From: Acidimicrobiia bacterium
GTDB taxonomy: Bacteria; Actinomycetota; Acidimicrobiia; Acidimicrobiales; Aldehydirespiratoraceae
Direction of reading: 5' to 3'
Assembly (NCBI GenBank): GCA_022819505.1
Contig: JAJEHD010000013.1
Location: 186,001-250,000 of the forward strand
DNA: 64,000 nucleotides
Shown: positions 17,325-25,413 of the stretch, piece by piece
How the letters are laid out: the number at the start of each line of letters is the position of its first letter
Position numbering within the stretch: position 1 is the first letter of the stretch
Translations under genes and position numbers: made by a program
Notes under the pieces: model-generated
Seen by the model: the letters and a program-made list of their open reading frames with translations, nothing else
Database searches by the model: none
What the model was told of the DNA's origin: nothing

Positions 17325-18152
17325 TCAACCGTCCGCCAGGAACTTCACGAGCGAGTCGACCAGAGCCGAGGGGTTGTCCACCGGCACGACATGGGTGCTG
17401 TCGCCGATCTCGACCAGGCGCGAGTCGGGAGTGAGGCGGTCCATCTCGGCCATCACCTCGCCCCGGACGAAACTGCCGGAGGCATGGACGTGAAGCGTCG
17501 ACGCCTGGATCCGCGGGAGTCGGTCCCAGTGGTCGTCGGAGCGGAAAGGCCAGCGCTCGAAGAAGTAGGGATCGTGCTTGGGGGCCAGCCGACCGCCCTC
17601 GATCGGGCCGTAGCAGGTGGCCGCCACGATGTCGACCATGTCGGCCGGCGCGTTCGGGTAGGCGGCCGCCACCGCGGCGCGGACCTCGTCGTGGTCGGCG
17701 TGGTCCCGGGGGCGGGGGAACAACTCGGTCTCACCCTGCTCGAAGGAGGGCTCCACGTCGACCACAGCCAGCCGTCCGACATCATCGGGATGCTCGTCGG
17801 CGTACTGGAGGGCGACCAGCGCCCCCCACGAAGATCCCGCAAGGTCCACGGGCGAGCCGCCGGAGACTGCGGCCACCGCGCCGGCGAGATCGGCGACATG
17901 GTCCGCGGTCGTGTAGTCGCCGCCGGGCGACCACTGGCTCTCGCCGTAGCCGCGGAAGTCGAGCGCCACCACCCGGCGGTGGGCCCGGACTCCGAGCGCC
18001 ACCGCGTGCCAGTTCCAGGCATTGCCGGTCACGCCGTGCAGGCAGACCAGCGTCGGCCCCTCGCCCCCGAAGTCGAGTCCGTGGATCCGGTTGCCGGCTG
18101 CCCCCGGCACGAAGAAGTGCCCGACCTCGGCGGTGGCGAGAGTGGTGGACAT
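17325..18152 (-). CDS. Alpha/beta-hydrolase
   Basis: 275 residues with the alpha/beta-hydrolase fold. The oxyanion-loop motif is LVCLHGVTGNAWNW. The nucleophile elbow is GSSWG (Ser at the third position), and the catalytic His is probably in IGDSTHVVPVDNP. The ATG at 18152 is chosen because AGGAGC lies 7 nt upstream; a 28-residue longer opening has no such site. It is divergent from the first Rieske gene and in line with the regulator. It may hydrolyse an ester, amide or ring-opened intermediate; the substrate is unknown. Confidence 0.9.
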   Translation of the reverse strand: MSTTLATAEVGHFFVPGAAGNRIHGLDFGGEGPTLVCLHGVTGNAWNWHAVALGVRAHRRVVALDFRGYGESQWSPGGDYTTADHVADLAGAVAAVSGGSPVDLAGSSWGALVALQYADEHPDDVGRLAVVDVEPSFEQGETELFPRPRDHADHDEVRAAVAAAYPNAPADMVDIVAATCYGPIEGGRLAPKHDPYFFERWPFRSDDHWDRLPRIQASTLHVHASGSFVRGEVMAEMDRLTPDSRLVEIGDSTHVVPVDNPSALVDSLVKFLADG

Positions 18153-18199
18153 GGTGACGCTCCTAGGCAGGGGGAAGGCCGCGCTGGCAGGGCGGCCGG

Positions 18200-18260
18200 G
18201 GACGAACAGTACAGTAGCGACCGCGCCGGCCGGCATCGGCCGGGTTGATCATAAGGAGGA
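18200..18260 (+). promoter_or_regulatory. Divergent promoter region, hydrolase and first Rieske gene
   Basis: AACAGTACAGTAG (from 18206) gives TACAGT (18210-18215) on the plus strand and an overlapping TACTGT on the minus strand, both TAnnnT-like -10 boxes. The strong ribosome binding site AAGGAGGA (18253-18260) serves the Rieske gene. No clear -35 box is visible on either side. Confidence 0.3.
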
Positions 18261-18263
18261 CCC

Positions 18264-19316
18264 TTGACCACTGTCGAGGCACGCGAGACCGTCGATCCGT
18301 TCGTTCCCGAGCGGGACTCCAGGTGGTACCGGGCGATGAGGCACTTCTGGCATCCCGTCGCCTACTCGAAGGACGTGGCCGAGGGCCAGATGGTCTCGGG
18401 CAAGCTCCTAGGCGAACGCATCCTGGTCGTCCGCCACGAGGGGACCACCCGGGCCTTCATGGACGTGTGCCGCCACAAGGGGGCCGCGCCATCGCTGGGC
18501 TGGGTCGAGAACGGGTGCATCAACTGCCCCTACCACGGCTGGGCCTACGACATGGAGGGCACCCTGGTGTCGATCCCGTCGCGCCCCGAGCTGAACGGCA
18601 TACTCCAGCTCGGGCTGGTCCGCTACCTGTGCCGGGAGAGTTCCGGCATGGTCTGGGTGAGCCTGACCGACGAGCCGTGGGGCGATCCCCCCGGGATACC
18701 CGAGTGGGACGACCCGATCATGCGCTGGCAGACACCCCCGTACTACGACTGGGCCACCAGCTCGCCCCGGCGCCTCGAGAACTTCGTCGACTTCTCCCAC
18801 TTCCCGTTCGTGCACGAGAACGTGCTCGGCACCAGGGACAAGGCGCAGATCGAGGAGCACGACGTGTGGCGGGAGGACGGCGCCCTGCGGTTCGACAAGG
18901 TCTTCGTCGAGCCCAACGTCGACCGCATGAAGGAGATGCTCGGAATCGACGAGGACACCATGTCGGTGCGCAACTGGTACCAGCTCACCGTGCCCGGATC
19001 GATCTCGCTGGTCCGGACCTTCCCCAACGGCAAGCGCTATGCCCTGTACATGGTCACCGCCCCCACCGGCCCGGCGACCTGCCGCAACTTCTGGCATATC
19101 GGCGCCGACTTCACATCCACCGCCGACGACATGGACTTCCTGCTCGAGTTCGAGTACATGGTGCTCGACCAGGACCAGCCGGTGGTCGAGTCGCAGTGGC
19201 CCGAGCACCTGCCCGACCGGCTCAGCGCCGAGACCTATGTGAAGGTGGCCGACGACATCACCCTGGCCTACCGCAAGTGGCTCTTCGAGCTGGCCGAGGA
19301 ACTGGAGCCGAACTGA
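18264..19316 (+). CDS. Rieske non-haem iron oxygenase, alpha subunit (copy 1)
   Basis: 350 residues in the aromatic-ring-hydroxylating/demethylating oxygenase family. The Rieske [2Fe-2S] motif is C69-x-H71 ... C88-x2-H91. The catalytic iron ligands D-x2-H-x4-H are D176, H179 and H184 (VDFSHFPFVH). The layout resembles VanA- or NdmA-type enzymes that remove methyl groups as formaldehyde. The start is TTG at 18264, four bases after AAGGAGG. It is followed by an SDR in the same direction. It is the most divergent of the three Rieske proteins here. No oxygenase reductase is in the window, so electrons must come from the ferredoxin at 29202 or from elsewhere. Confidence 0.93.
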   Translation: MTTVEARETVDPFVPERDSRWYRAMRHFWHPVAYSKDVAEGQMVSGKLLGERILVVRHEGTTRAFMDVCRHKGAAPSLGWVENGCINCPYHGWAYDMEGTLVSIPSRPELNGILQLGLVRYLCRESSGMVWVSLTDEPWGDPPGIPEWDDPIMRWQTPPYYDWATSSPRRLENFVDFSHFPFVHENVLGTRDKAQIEEHDVWREDGALRFDKVFVEPNVDRMKEMLGIDEDTMSVRNWYQLTVPGSISLVRTFPNGKRYALYMVTAPTGPATCRNFWHIGADFTSTADDMDFLLEFEYMVLDQDQPVVESQWPEHLPDRLSAETYVKVADDITLAYRKWLFELAEELEPN

Positions 19317-19359
19317 GCCGACGGCAAGCCTCAATCAACCAAGACACGGGAGGACCTCG

Positions 19360-20112
19360 ATGGGAATACTGGACGGGCGGGTGATCATCGTCACCGGCGG
19401 GGCCAAGGGCATCGGCCTGGCCTACTGCCGGGGGCTGGCCGCCGAAGGAGCGACCGTCGTGGTCGCCGACCTCAGCGACGGTGGCGAGGTGGTCGCGGAG
19501 CTCGAATCCACGGGAGCCAAGGCGATGTCGCTGCAGGTGGACGTGTCCGACGTGGCCCAGACCGAGGCGATGGCGGCCGCCGCCGTCGACGCCTACGGCC
19601 GCATCGACGGCCTGGTCAACAACGCCGCCTTCTACATGGCCGCCACCCGGGCCCCGATGGAGGACCTCCCGCCCGACGAGTGGGACCTGTGCTTCAAGGT
19701 GAACGTGAAGGGCACCTGGCTGTGCGCTCGGGCGGTGGCGCCCACCATGCGGGCCCAGGGCAGCGGCCGGATCGTCAACATCGCCTCCATGACGGTGAAC
19801 GACGGCACCCCCGGCTTCCTCCACTACGTGTCGTCGAAGTCGGCGATCTGGGGGCTGACCCGGGCCATGGCCCGCGAGCTGGGCGGCTCCGGGATCGCGG
19901 TCAACACCATCACCCCCGACTACATCCCCCACGACGAGGCCTACTCCAGCGTCCAGCCCGAGGTCGACGTGGCCATCCAGGCCCGGCGGGCGTTCAAGCG
20001 GTCCCAGGTCCCCGAGGACATGGTGGGCACCCTCATCTATCTGATGAGCCCGCTGTCCGATTTCGTCACCGGCCAGAACATCTGGGTGAACGGTGGCTCA
20101 GGATTCCACTAG
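19360..20112 (+). CDS. Short-chain dehydrogenase/reductase
   Basis: 250-residue classical SDR, NAD(P)-dependent. The cofactor motif is TGGAKGIG, then NNAA, the catalytic Ser is in NIASMT, and YVSSK supplies Tyr and Lys. GGGAGG precedes the ATG. It lies 43 bp downstream of the Rieske gene and probably shares its transcript, which suggests oxidation or reduction of an alcohol or ketone produced by the oxygenase. It resembles the SDR at 48706 in sequence and in its position at the other end of the island. Confidence 0.92.
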   Translation: MGILDGRVIIVTGGAKGIGLAYCRGLAAEGATVVVADLSDGGEVVAELESTGAKAMSLQVDVSDVAQTEAMAAAAVDAYGRIDGLVNNAAFYMAATRAPMEDLPPDEWDLCFKVNVKGTWLCARAVAPTMRAQGSGRIVNIASMTVNDGTPGFLHYVSSKSAIWGLTRAMARELGGSGIAVNTITPDYIPHDEAYSSVQPEVDVAIQARRAFKRSQVPEDMVGTLIYLMSPLSDFVTGQNIWVNGGSGFH

Positions 20113-20140
20113 TCTCCCCGGCGAGAGCCTTGCGGTGCGG

Positions 20141-20169
20141 CTGACAAGAACGCTGCCGCCGCGTATAGT
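20141..20169 (+). promoter_or_regulatory. Promoter of the first BMP transporter operon
   Basis: CTGACA (20141-20146), a 17-nt spacer, then TATAGT (20164-20169). This is the closest match to a housekeeping sigma promoter in the island. The start should be near 20176, leaving a leader of about 110 nt before the lipoprotein ATG. Confidence 0.6.
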
Positions 20170-20175
20170 CCTCAT

Positions 20176-20287
20176 CAATAAATCCACACACCACCAACTT
20201 GCACGACCACCGGCGGACCACAGGGCAGGCGCCCCGTGCCCGGCGGTGGCCTTGTGATTGGTCCACAAGGAGGGAAACCGCAACACC
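20176..20287 (+). other. Long structured 5' leader of the first BMP operon
   Basis: About 110 nt between the predicted transcription start and the ATG. CCACCG (20207-20212) can pair with CGGTGG (20244-20249), enclosing a GGGC-aggc-GCCC hairpin (20223-20234). AAGGAGGG (20267-20274) lies downstream. The length and folding would allow cis-regulation. I do not recognise a known riboswitch class. Confidence 0.35.
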
Positions 20288-21661
20288 ATGCGCAAGACAA
20301 CAATGCGGCTACTGGTCGCCCTTGCACTCGTCGCAGGCCTCGTCGCCTGTGGGAGCGACGACGAACCGGCGCCGGTCGCGGACACCGGCGCCAGCGACGC
20401 AGCTGTAGCAGCAGCCGAGGCAGAAGCCGCCGAGGCCCAGGCCCAGGCTGACGCCGCCGCGGCTGAGGCCCAAGCGGCTCAGGCCGAGGCCGACGCCGCC
20501 GAAGCCGAGGCCAAGGAGGCGGCTGACGCCGCCGCCATCGCAGAGGCCGAAGCAGCCGCCGCAGCGGCCGCGCTGGCAGCTGCAGAAGCCGAAGGAGCCG
20601 CAGTCGCGGAACTCGAGGCTGAGCTCGCCGCCGCGCAGGAGGCCGCCGCCGAAGCCGAAGCCGCCGCTGCCGAAGCCGCCGCTGCCGCCGAGGAGGCGGA
20701 CGCGGAGCAGGCAGCCGCCGCACCAAGTGAGATCGACGTGGCCATGCTCGTGGTGGGCACCAAGGAGGAGGGCTGGTACGCCACCTTCATCGACAGCGTC
20801 AACCGCGTCTCGGCGTCCAACAAGTACGGCATCACCATCAACCTCGAGATCCTCGAGGGAATCCAGTTCGTCGAGGGCGAGCGCGTCATCCGCGATCTCG
20901 CCCAGACCGGCGAGTACGAGATCATCGTGGGCCACAGCACCTATGTGGACGGCGTCGCCGCCAACAAGGCCGACTTCCCCGACACCCTGTTCGTGTACTC
21001 GGGCTCCGGCAACGACGATCACGAGGGCGGCGACAACGCCTACTGGATCGACGTGTTCATCCACGAGCCCGCCTACCTGGCCGGGATCATCGCCGGCATG
21101 ACCACCCAGACCAACAGGATCAGCGGTGTGGCCGCGTACCCGTTCCCCAACGTCAACGCGCCGCTCAACGCCTTCGTCGACGGCGCCAGGTCGGTCAACC
21201 CCGACATCGAGGTGGCCGGGGTCACCTACATCGAGAGCTGGTTCGACCCGGCTACCGCGTCGGCCGCGGCGGAGGCCCAGATCGCCAACGGCTCCGACGT
21301 CATCTACGCCGAGCGGTTCGGCCCGTTCAACGCGGCCGAGGACGCCGGCAACGTGCGGGCCGTGGGCCACTTCACCGACCAGTTGAGCCTGTCGCCGGTG
21401 GTGCTGACCAGCGCAGTGGCGCAGTGGGACACCGCCTTCTCCGACGTGCTCGACGCCTGGTACGACTACACGGTGCACGGCGTGCCCTACAACTCGCCAC
21501 CGCAGCGCATCGTCTACCAGTCGATGGTGGACGACGGCTCCTCACTGGGTGACATAGCCGACGACGTGCCGGCCGACGTGGTGGCTGCCGTCGAGGCGGC
21601 CCGGGTCGCCATCCTCTCGGGCGAGTTGGTCGTCCCGCTCAACTTCGACCGGTTCGAGTAA
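20288..21661 (+). CDS. BMP-family ABC substrate-binding lipoprotein with long Ala/Glu helical stalk
   Basis: 457 residues. A lipoprotein signal peptide ends at the lipobox LVAC with lipidated Cys C21. A segment of about 107 residues (37-143) made almost only of Ala, Glu, Asp and Gln then precedes the basic-membrane-protein/PnrA-like ligand domain (from about 147: IDVAMLVVGTKEEGWYATF). BMP proteins bind purine nucleosides or related ligands outside the membrane and deliver them to the ABC permease. The ATG at 20288 is chosen because it gives the canonical signal peptide; a TTG 30 bp upstream is possible. The stalk is unusual for the family. ATPase and two permease genes follow. Confidence 0.92.
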   Translation: MRKTTMRLLVALALVAGLVACGSDDEPAPVADTGASDAAVAAAEAEAAEAQAQADAAAAEAQAAQAEADAAEAEAKEAADAAAIAEAEAAAAAAALAAAEAEGAAVAELEAELAAAQEAAAEAEAAAAEAAAAAEEADAEQAAAAPSEIDVAMLVVGTKEEGWYATFIDSVNRVSASNKYGITINLEILEGIQFVEGERVIRDLAQTGEYEIIVGHSTYVDGVAANKADFPDTLFVYSGSGNDDHEGGDNAYWIDVFIHEPAYLAGIIAGMTTQTNRISGVAAYPFPNVNAPLNAFVDGARSVNPDIEVAGVTYIESWFDPATASAAAEAQIANGSDVIYAERFGPFNAAEDAGNVRAVGHFTDQLSLSPVVLTSAVAQWDTAFSDVLDAWYDYTVHGVPYNSPPQRIVYQSMVDDGSSLGDIADDVPADVVAAVEAARVAILSGELVVPLNFDRFE

Positions 21662-21712
21662 TCGCGAGAAACCGGGCTGCACGTCGAACGATCGACTGAG
21701 CGCACCGATCCG

Positions 21713-23269
21713 ATGGCAGATGCAGCCGAGTCCGGCGCGGCCGCGCCGGGGGAGAACATCCTCGTCGCCGAGGAGGTGACGAAGGTCTTCCCCGGCGTGG
21801 TCGCCAACGACGCCGTCAACGTCGAGATCCGCAGGGCCGAGATCCACTGCCTGCTCGGCGAGAACGGCGCGGGCAAGACGACGCTGGCCGACATCCTCTA
21901 CGGGGTGTACCAGCCCGACGATGGCCGGGTGCTCCTCGAGGGCAAGCCGCTGGAATTGCATTCACCCCGCGACGCCATCGAGGCCGGCATCGGCATGGTC
22001 CACCAGCATTTCGAGCTGGTGCCCCCGATGTCGGTCATCGAGAACGTGGTCATCGGCACCCAGGCCAGGCAATGGCTCGACCTGACCGAAGCCAGGCGAC
22101 GCCTCGAGGAGTTCTTCGCCGACTACGACGTGGAGATCGATCCCGAAGCGGAGGTCGGCCGGCTCTCGGTCGGGGAACAGCAATGGGTGGAGATCTTCAA
22201 GACGCTCTACTTCGGCGTCGAGATACTGATCCTGGACGAGCCCACCGCGGTGCTGACCCCGCAGGGCATCGAAGAGCTCTTCCGGATCCTGCGCCGGATG
22301 CGCGACGAGGGCCTAACCATCATCCTGATCACCCACAAGCTCAAGGAGGTGATGGACCTCTCGGACCGGGTGACGGTGCTGCGCCGGGGCAAGGTCGTCG
22401 GCACGGTCGACACCGCCGACGTCGACCAACGCGATCTCGCCCGGATGATGGTGGGGCGCGACGTCCTGATGCAAGCGGACAAGGCAGCATCCGAAGCCGG
22501 CGAGCCAGTGCTGGAAGTCGATGAGATCCACTTGGAATCCGATACGGGGCGGGGCTCGCTCGAAGGGTTGTCGATCACTGTCGGCTCGGGCGAGATCGTG
22601 GGCGTCGCCGGCGTGTCGGGCAACGGCCAGAACGCCCTGTTCGACGCGGTCGTGGGCGTGCGCCATCCCGCGAGCGGCTCCATCCGGATCGCCGGCCAGG
22701 ACACCACCGAGTCGGCGCCCCACCGGATCGCCACCCTCGGGGTGGCCAGCGTGCCCGCGGACCGCATCGCCCAGGGTCTGATGATGGACTTCAGCGTGAA
22801 GGAGAACCTGGTGCTGGGCAACCAGCGCGAGCGGCAGTTCTCCCGCGCCGGGATCCTCAACCGGGGCCAGATCGACGCCTTCGCCGCGGAGTCGATCGAC
22901 AGCTTCGAGATCAAGACACCGTCGGCGTCGCAGATCACCCGGACCCTCTCGGGCGGCAACCTGCAGAAGATAATCATGGCCCGGGAACTCTCCGGCCAGC
23001 CCCAGCTGATCGTCGCGCACCAGCCGACGCGGGGTCTCGACATAGCCGCCACCGAGTACGTCCGGCGCCGCTTGATCCAGGAGAGGGACCGCGGCGCGGG
23101 GGTGCTGCTGATGTCGGAGGACCTCGATGAGATTTTCCAGCTCTCGGACCGGATCGCGGTGATTTACGATGGGCGGATCGTCGCGGTCACTGAACCCGAC
23201 GCGACCACCCTTGAGCAGATCGGAATGCACATGGCGGGTGCCAGCGACACAGACCAGGGTTCACAGTGA
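21713..23269 (+). CDS. ABC transporter ATPase, two nucleotide-binding domains (BMP/nucleoside type)
   Basis: 518 residues with tandem ATPase domains like sugar and nucleoside importers (RbsA/NupO type). Domain 1 has Walker A GENGAGKTT (K55), signature LSVGEQQWVEI and Walker B ILILDEPTAVL. Domain 2 has a degenerate Walker A (GVSGNGQNAL) but a full signature LSGGNLQKIIMARE and the family's HQPTRGLD Walker B. One site is therefore expected to be weak, as is normal in this family. It lies 51 bp after the lipoprotein gene and overlaps the first permease by 4 bp (GTGA). Confidence 0.96.
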   Translation: MADAAESGAAAPGENILVAEEVTKVFPGVVANDAVNVEIRRAEIHCLLGENGAGKTTLADILYGVYQPDDGRVLLEGKPLELHSPRDAIEAGIGMVHQHFELVPPMSVIENVVIGTQARQWLDLTEARRRLEEFFADYDVEIDPEAEVGRLSVGEQQWVEIFKTLYFGVEILILDEPTAVLTPQGIEELFRILRRMRDEGLTIILITHKLKEVMDLSDRVTVLRRGKVVGTVDTADVDQRDLARMMVGRDVLMQADKAASEAGEPVLEVDEIHLESDTGRGSLEGLSITVGSGEIVGVAGVSGNGQNALFDAVVGVRHPASGSIRIAGQDTTESAPHRIATLGVASVPADRIAQGLMMDFSVKENLVLGNQRERQFSRAGILNRGQIDAFAAESIDSFEIKTPSASQITRTLSGGNLQKIIMARELSGQPQLIVAHQPTRGLDIAATEYVRRRLIQERDRGAGVLLMSEDLDEIFQLSDRIAVIYDGRIVAVTEPDATTLEQIGMHMAGASDTDQGSQ

Positions 23270-24432
23270 GCGAACAGGTCGCCGACGCGCCCCAGGACAG
23301 CCCGCGCCCCGACGACCACGAAGCGGGCGCCGGCCGCGATCCGCTCTCGATGCTGTTCCAGCCGGGCGCCTGGCGCCTGGAACGGAGGCTGCACACCCGT
23401 CCGGTGTACGAGCTGTACGCCACCCTCATCGCGCTGGCCATCACCGCGGTGATCATCGGCCTGCTGGTGATCATCGTCGGCGTGTCACCGCTGGACGCGT
23501 TCGCGTCCCTCTACGAGGGGGCCTTCGGGAACCGGGAGTCGGCCCTCGAGACGCTGGTGCAGGCGACGCCGCTGATCCTCACCGGGCTGTGCGCGGCCAT
23601 CGCCTTCCGGGCCGGAGTCTGGAACATCGGCGGGCAGGGCCAGTTCATCGCGGGCGCCATCGGCACCTGGTGGGTCTACGACACATTTCCCGGCCTTCCC
23701 GCGCCGGTGCTGTTCGTGGCCATGTTCTGCGGGGCTGCCGTCTTCGGAGCGGTGTGGGCGACGGTGGCCAGCGTCCTGCTGGTCCGCTACGGAACCAACG
23801 AGATCCTCACGACGGTGATGCTCAACTTCGTCATCGACTCCGGGCTGTCATGGCTGCTCTCGGGACCCTGGCAGGCCAACGACACGCCCTACTCCCAGAC
23901 CGAGCGGATGGTCGAGAGCACATTCCTGCCCCGGTTCTTCGACGACAGCCGGCTGCACCTGGGCTTCGCCCTCGCGCTGGTGATGGCGGCCGTGATCCAT
24001 TTCCTGGTGCGGCGCACCACCCTGGGATTCGAACTGAGGGCCATAGGCGTCAACAAGCAGGCGGCCTCGTACAAGGGCGTCAGCGTCGGGGCGGCCATCA
24101 TCGCGGTCATGGCCATCTCGGGGGCACTGGCAGGACTGGCGGGCGCGGGTGAGCTGCTGGGCCTTCATCACCGGATCAACTTCGAGTTCGGCGGCCAGGC
24201 CGTCGGCTTCACCGGGATCATCGTCGCCCTGGTGGCCCGGCTGCATCCCGCCGGCGTGATCGTGGTGGCCATCGCCTTCGCGGGGCTGCTCAACGGCGCG
24301 ACCCAGATGCAGGTCGGCACCGGCATCCCGGCCGCGCTCGTGGACGTCATCGAGGGGGTCGCCCTGGTTCTCGTGCTGCTGGCCGCCGTCGCCTGCCGCT
24401 ACCGACTCAGGAAGATCGCACACCATGGATAG
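23266..24432 (+). CDS. BMP-type ABC permease, subunit 1
   Basis: 388 residues. A cytoplasmic N-terminal stretch of about 48 residues leads into a multi-spanning membrane domain. Conserved parts include QATPLILTGLCAAIAFRAGVWNIGGQGQF and RYGTNEILTTVMLNF (each typical of nucleoside/BMP permeases), and YKGVSVGAAIIAVMAISGALAGLAGAGE near the coupling region. GTG at 23266 overlaps the ATPase stop. It forms the transmembrane channel with the subunit at 24448. Confidence 0.94.
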   Translation: MSEQVADAPQDSPRPDDHEAGAGRDPLSMLFQPGAWRLERRLHTRPVYELYATLIALAITAVIIGLLVIIVGVSPLDAFASLYEGAFGNRESALETLVQATPLILTGLCAAIAFRAGVWNIGGQGQFIAGAIGTWWVYDTFPGLPAPVLFVAMFCGAAVFGAVWATVASVLLVRYGTNEILTTVMLNFVIDSGLSWLLSGPWQANDTPYSQTERMVESTFLPRFFDDSRLHLGFALALVMAAVIHFLVRRTTLGFELRAIGVNKQAASYKGVSVGAAIIAVMAISGALAGLAGAGELLGLHHRINFEFGGQAVGFTGIIVALVARLHPAGVIVVAIAFAGLLNGATQMQVGTGIPAALVDVIEGVALVLVLLAAVACRYRLRKIAHHG

Positions 24433-24447
24433 CTCCGGGTAGCCGTC

Positions 24448-25395
24448 GTGGAGGACTTCTTCACCTACTCGGTGATCCTGGGCATCTTCGTGGCCACCTT
24501 CAAGATCGCCACCCCGCTGCTGATCGCGGCCACCGGCGAACTGGTCGCCGAGGCCAGCGGGATCCTGAACCTGAGCCTCGAGGGGACCATGACCATGGGC
24601 GCCTTCTCCGGGTTCCTGATCGCCAACGAGACCGGCAACCTGTGGCTGGGGCTGGTGGGGGCAGCCGTGGGCGGGGGTGCCCTGGGGCTGCTGATGGCGG
24701 TGATGACGGCCACCGTCAAGGTCAACCAGATCGTCGCCGGGCTCGCGCTGAACATCCTCGGCTTGGGCGGAGCCTTCTTCTGGTACCGCTCCGTGTACGA
24801 GGAGGGCGGCGCCGTCGCGTTTCCCACCGTGGACCGGTTCCAGACCGCGACCATCCCGCTGCTGTCCGACATCCCCGCGGTGGGCGAGGTGTTCTTCGAC
24901 CAGCACTGGCTGACCTACTTCGGGATCCTCATGGTGCCGGCGACCTTCATCTTCCTGAACCGCACCAAGTACGGCCTGGAGCTCCGCAGCATCGGCCACA
25001 ACCCGGAGGCGTGCGACATGCGGGGTGTGGGCATCATCTCCCGCCAGTACACCGCGGTGATCTACGGGGGTGTGATGGCCGGGCTCGGCGGCGCCTACCT
25101 CTCGCTGGCGGGTGGAAACCAGTTCTTCGACGACATCGTGGCGGGGCGGGGATGGATCGCCCTGGCCATCGTGATCTTCGGCAACTGGCGGGCGTCATGG
25201 ATCCTGGGCGGCTCGCTGCTGTTCGGGTTCCTCGAGGCCACCCAGCTGTCGCTGCAGGCCAGCGGCGTGGACCTGCCCTACCAGCTCCTGCTCGCCCTGC
25301 CGTTCCTTCTGACCATCGTCGCGCTGGTGTTCAACCGCAGCCGCTCCCAGGTCCCGCTGTCGCTGACCATCCCGTACCACCGGGGCGAGCGCTAG
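24448..25395 (+). CDS. BMP-type ABC permease, subunit 2
   Basis: 315 residues, strongly hydrophobic. The family block TPLLIAATGELVAEASGILN is followed by LSLEGTM, then QIVAGLALNILGLG and GRGWIALAIVIFGNW. It starts with GTG at 24448, 15 bp after subunit 1, with only a weak ribosome binding site. It closes the first importer set and is followed 18 bp later by a molybdenum hydroxylase operon, which suggests that the imported ligand is the hydroxylase substrate or its precursor. Confidence 0.94.
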   Translation: MEDFFTYSVILGIFVATFKIATPLLIAATGELVAEASGILNLSLEGTMTMGAFSGFLIANETGNLWLGLVGAAVGGGALGLLMAVMTATVKVNQIVAGLALNILGLGGAFFWYRSVYEEGGAVAFPTVDRFQTATIPLLSDIPAVGEVFFDQHWLTYFGILMVPATFIFLNRTKYGLELRSIGHNPEACDMRGVGIISRQYTAVIYGGVMAGLGGAYLSLAGGNQFFDDIVAGRGWIALAIVIFGNWRASWILGGSLLFGFLEATQLSLQASGVDLPYQLLLALPFLLTIVALVFNRSRSQVPLSLTIPYHRGER

Positions 25396-25413
25396 ACGAC
25401 GGCTGAAGCGGCG

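Noticed and set aside
17324..17328. TTGAC as a -35 box for the XRE-cupin gene
   Set aside because: Spacing to the TAGAAT -10 box is only about 14 nt, too short for a normal promoter.
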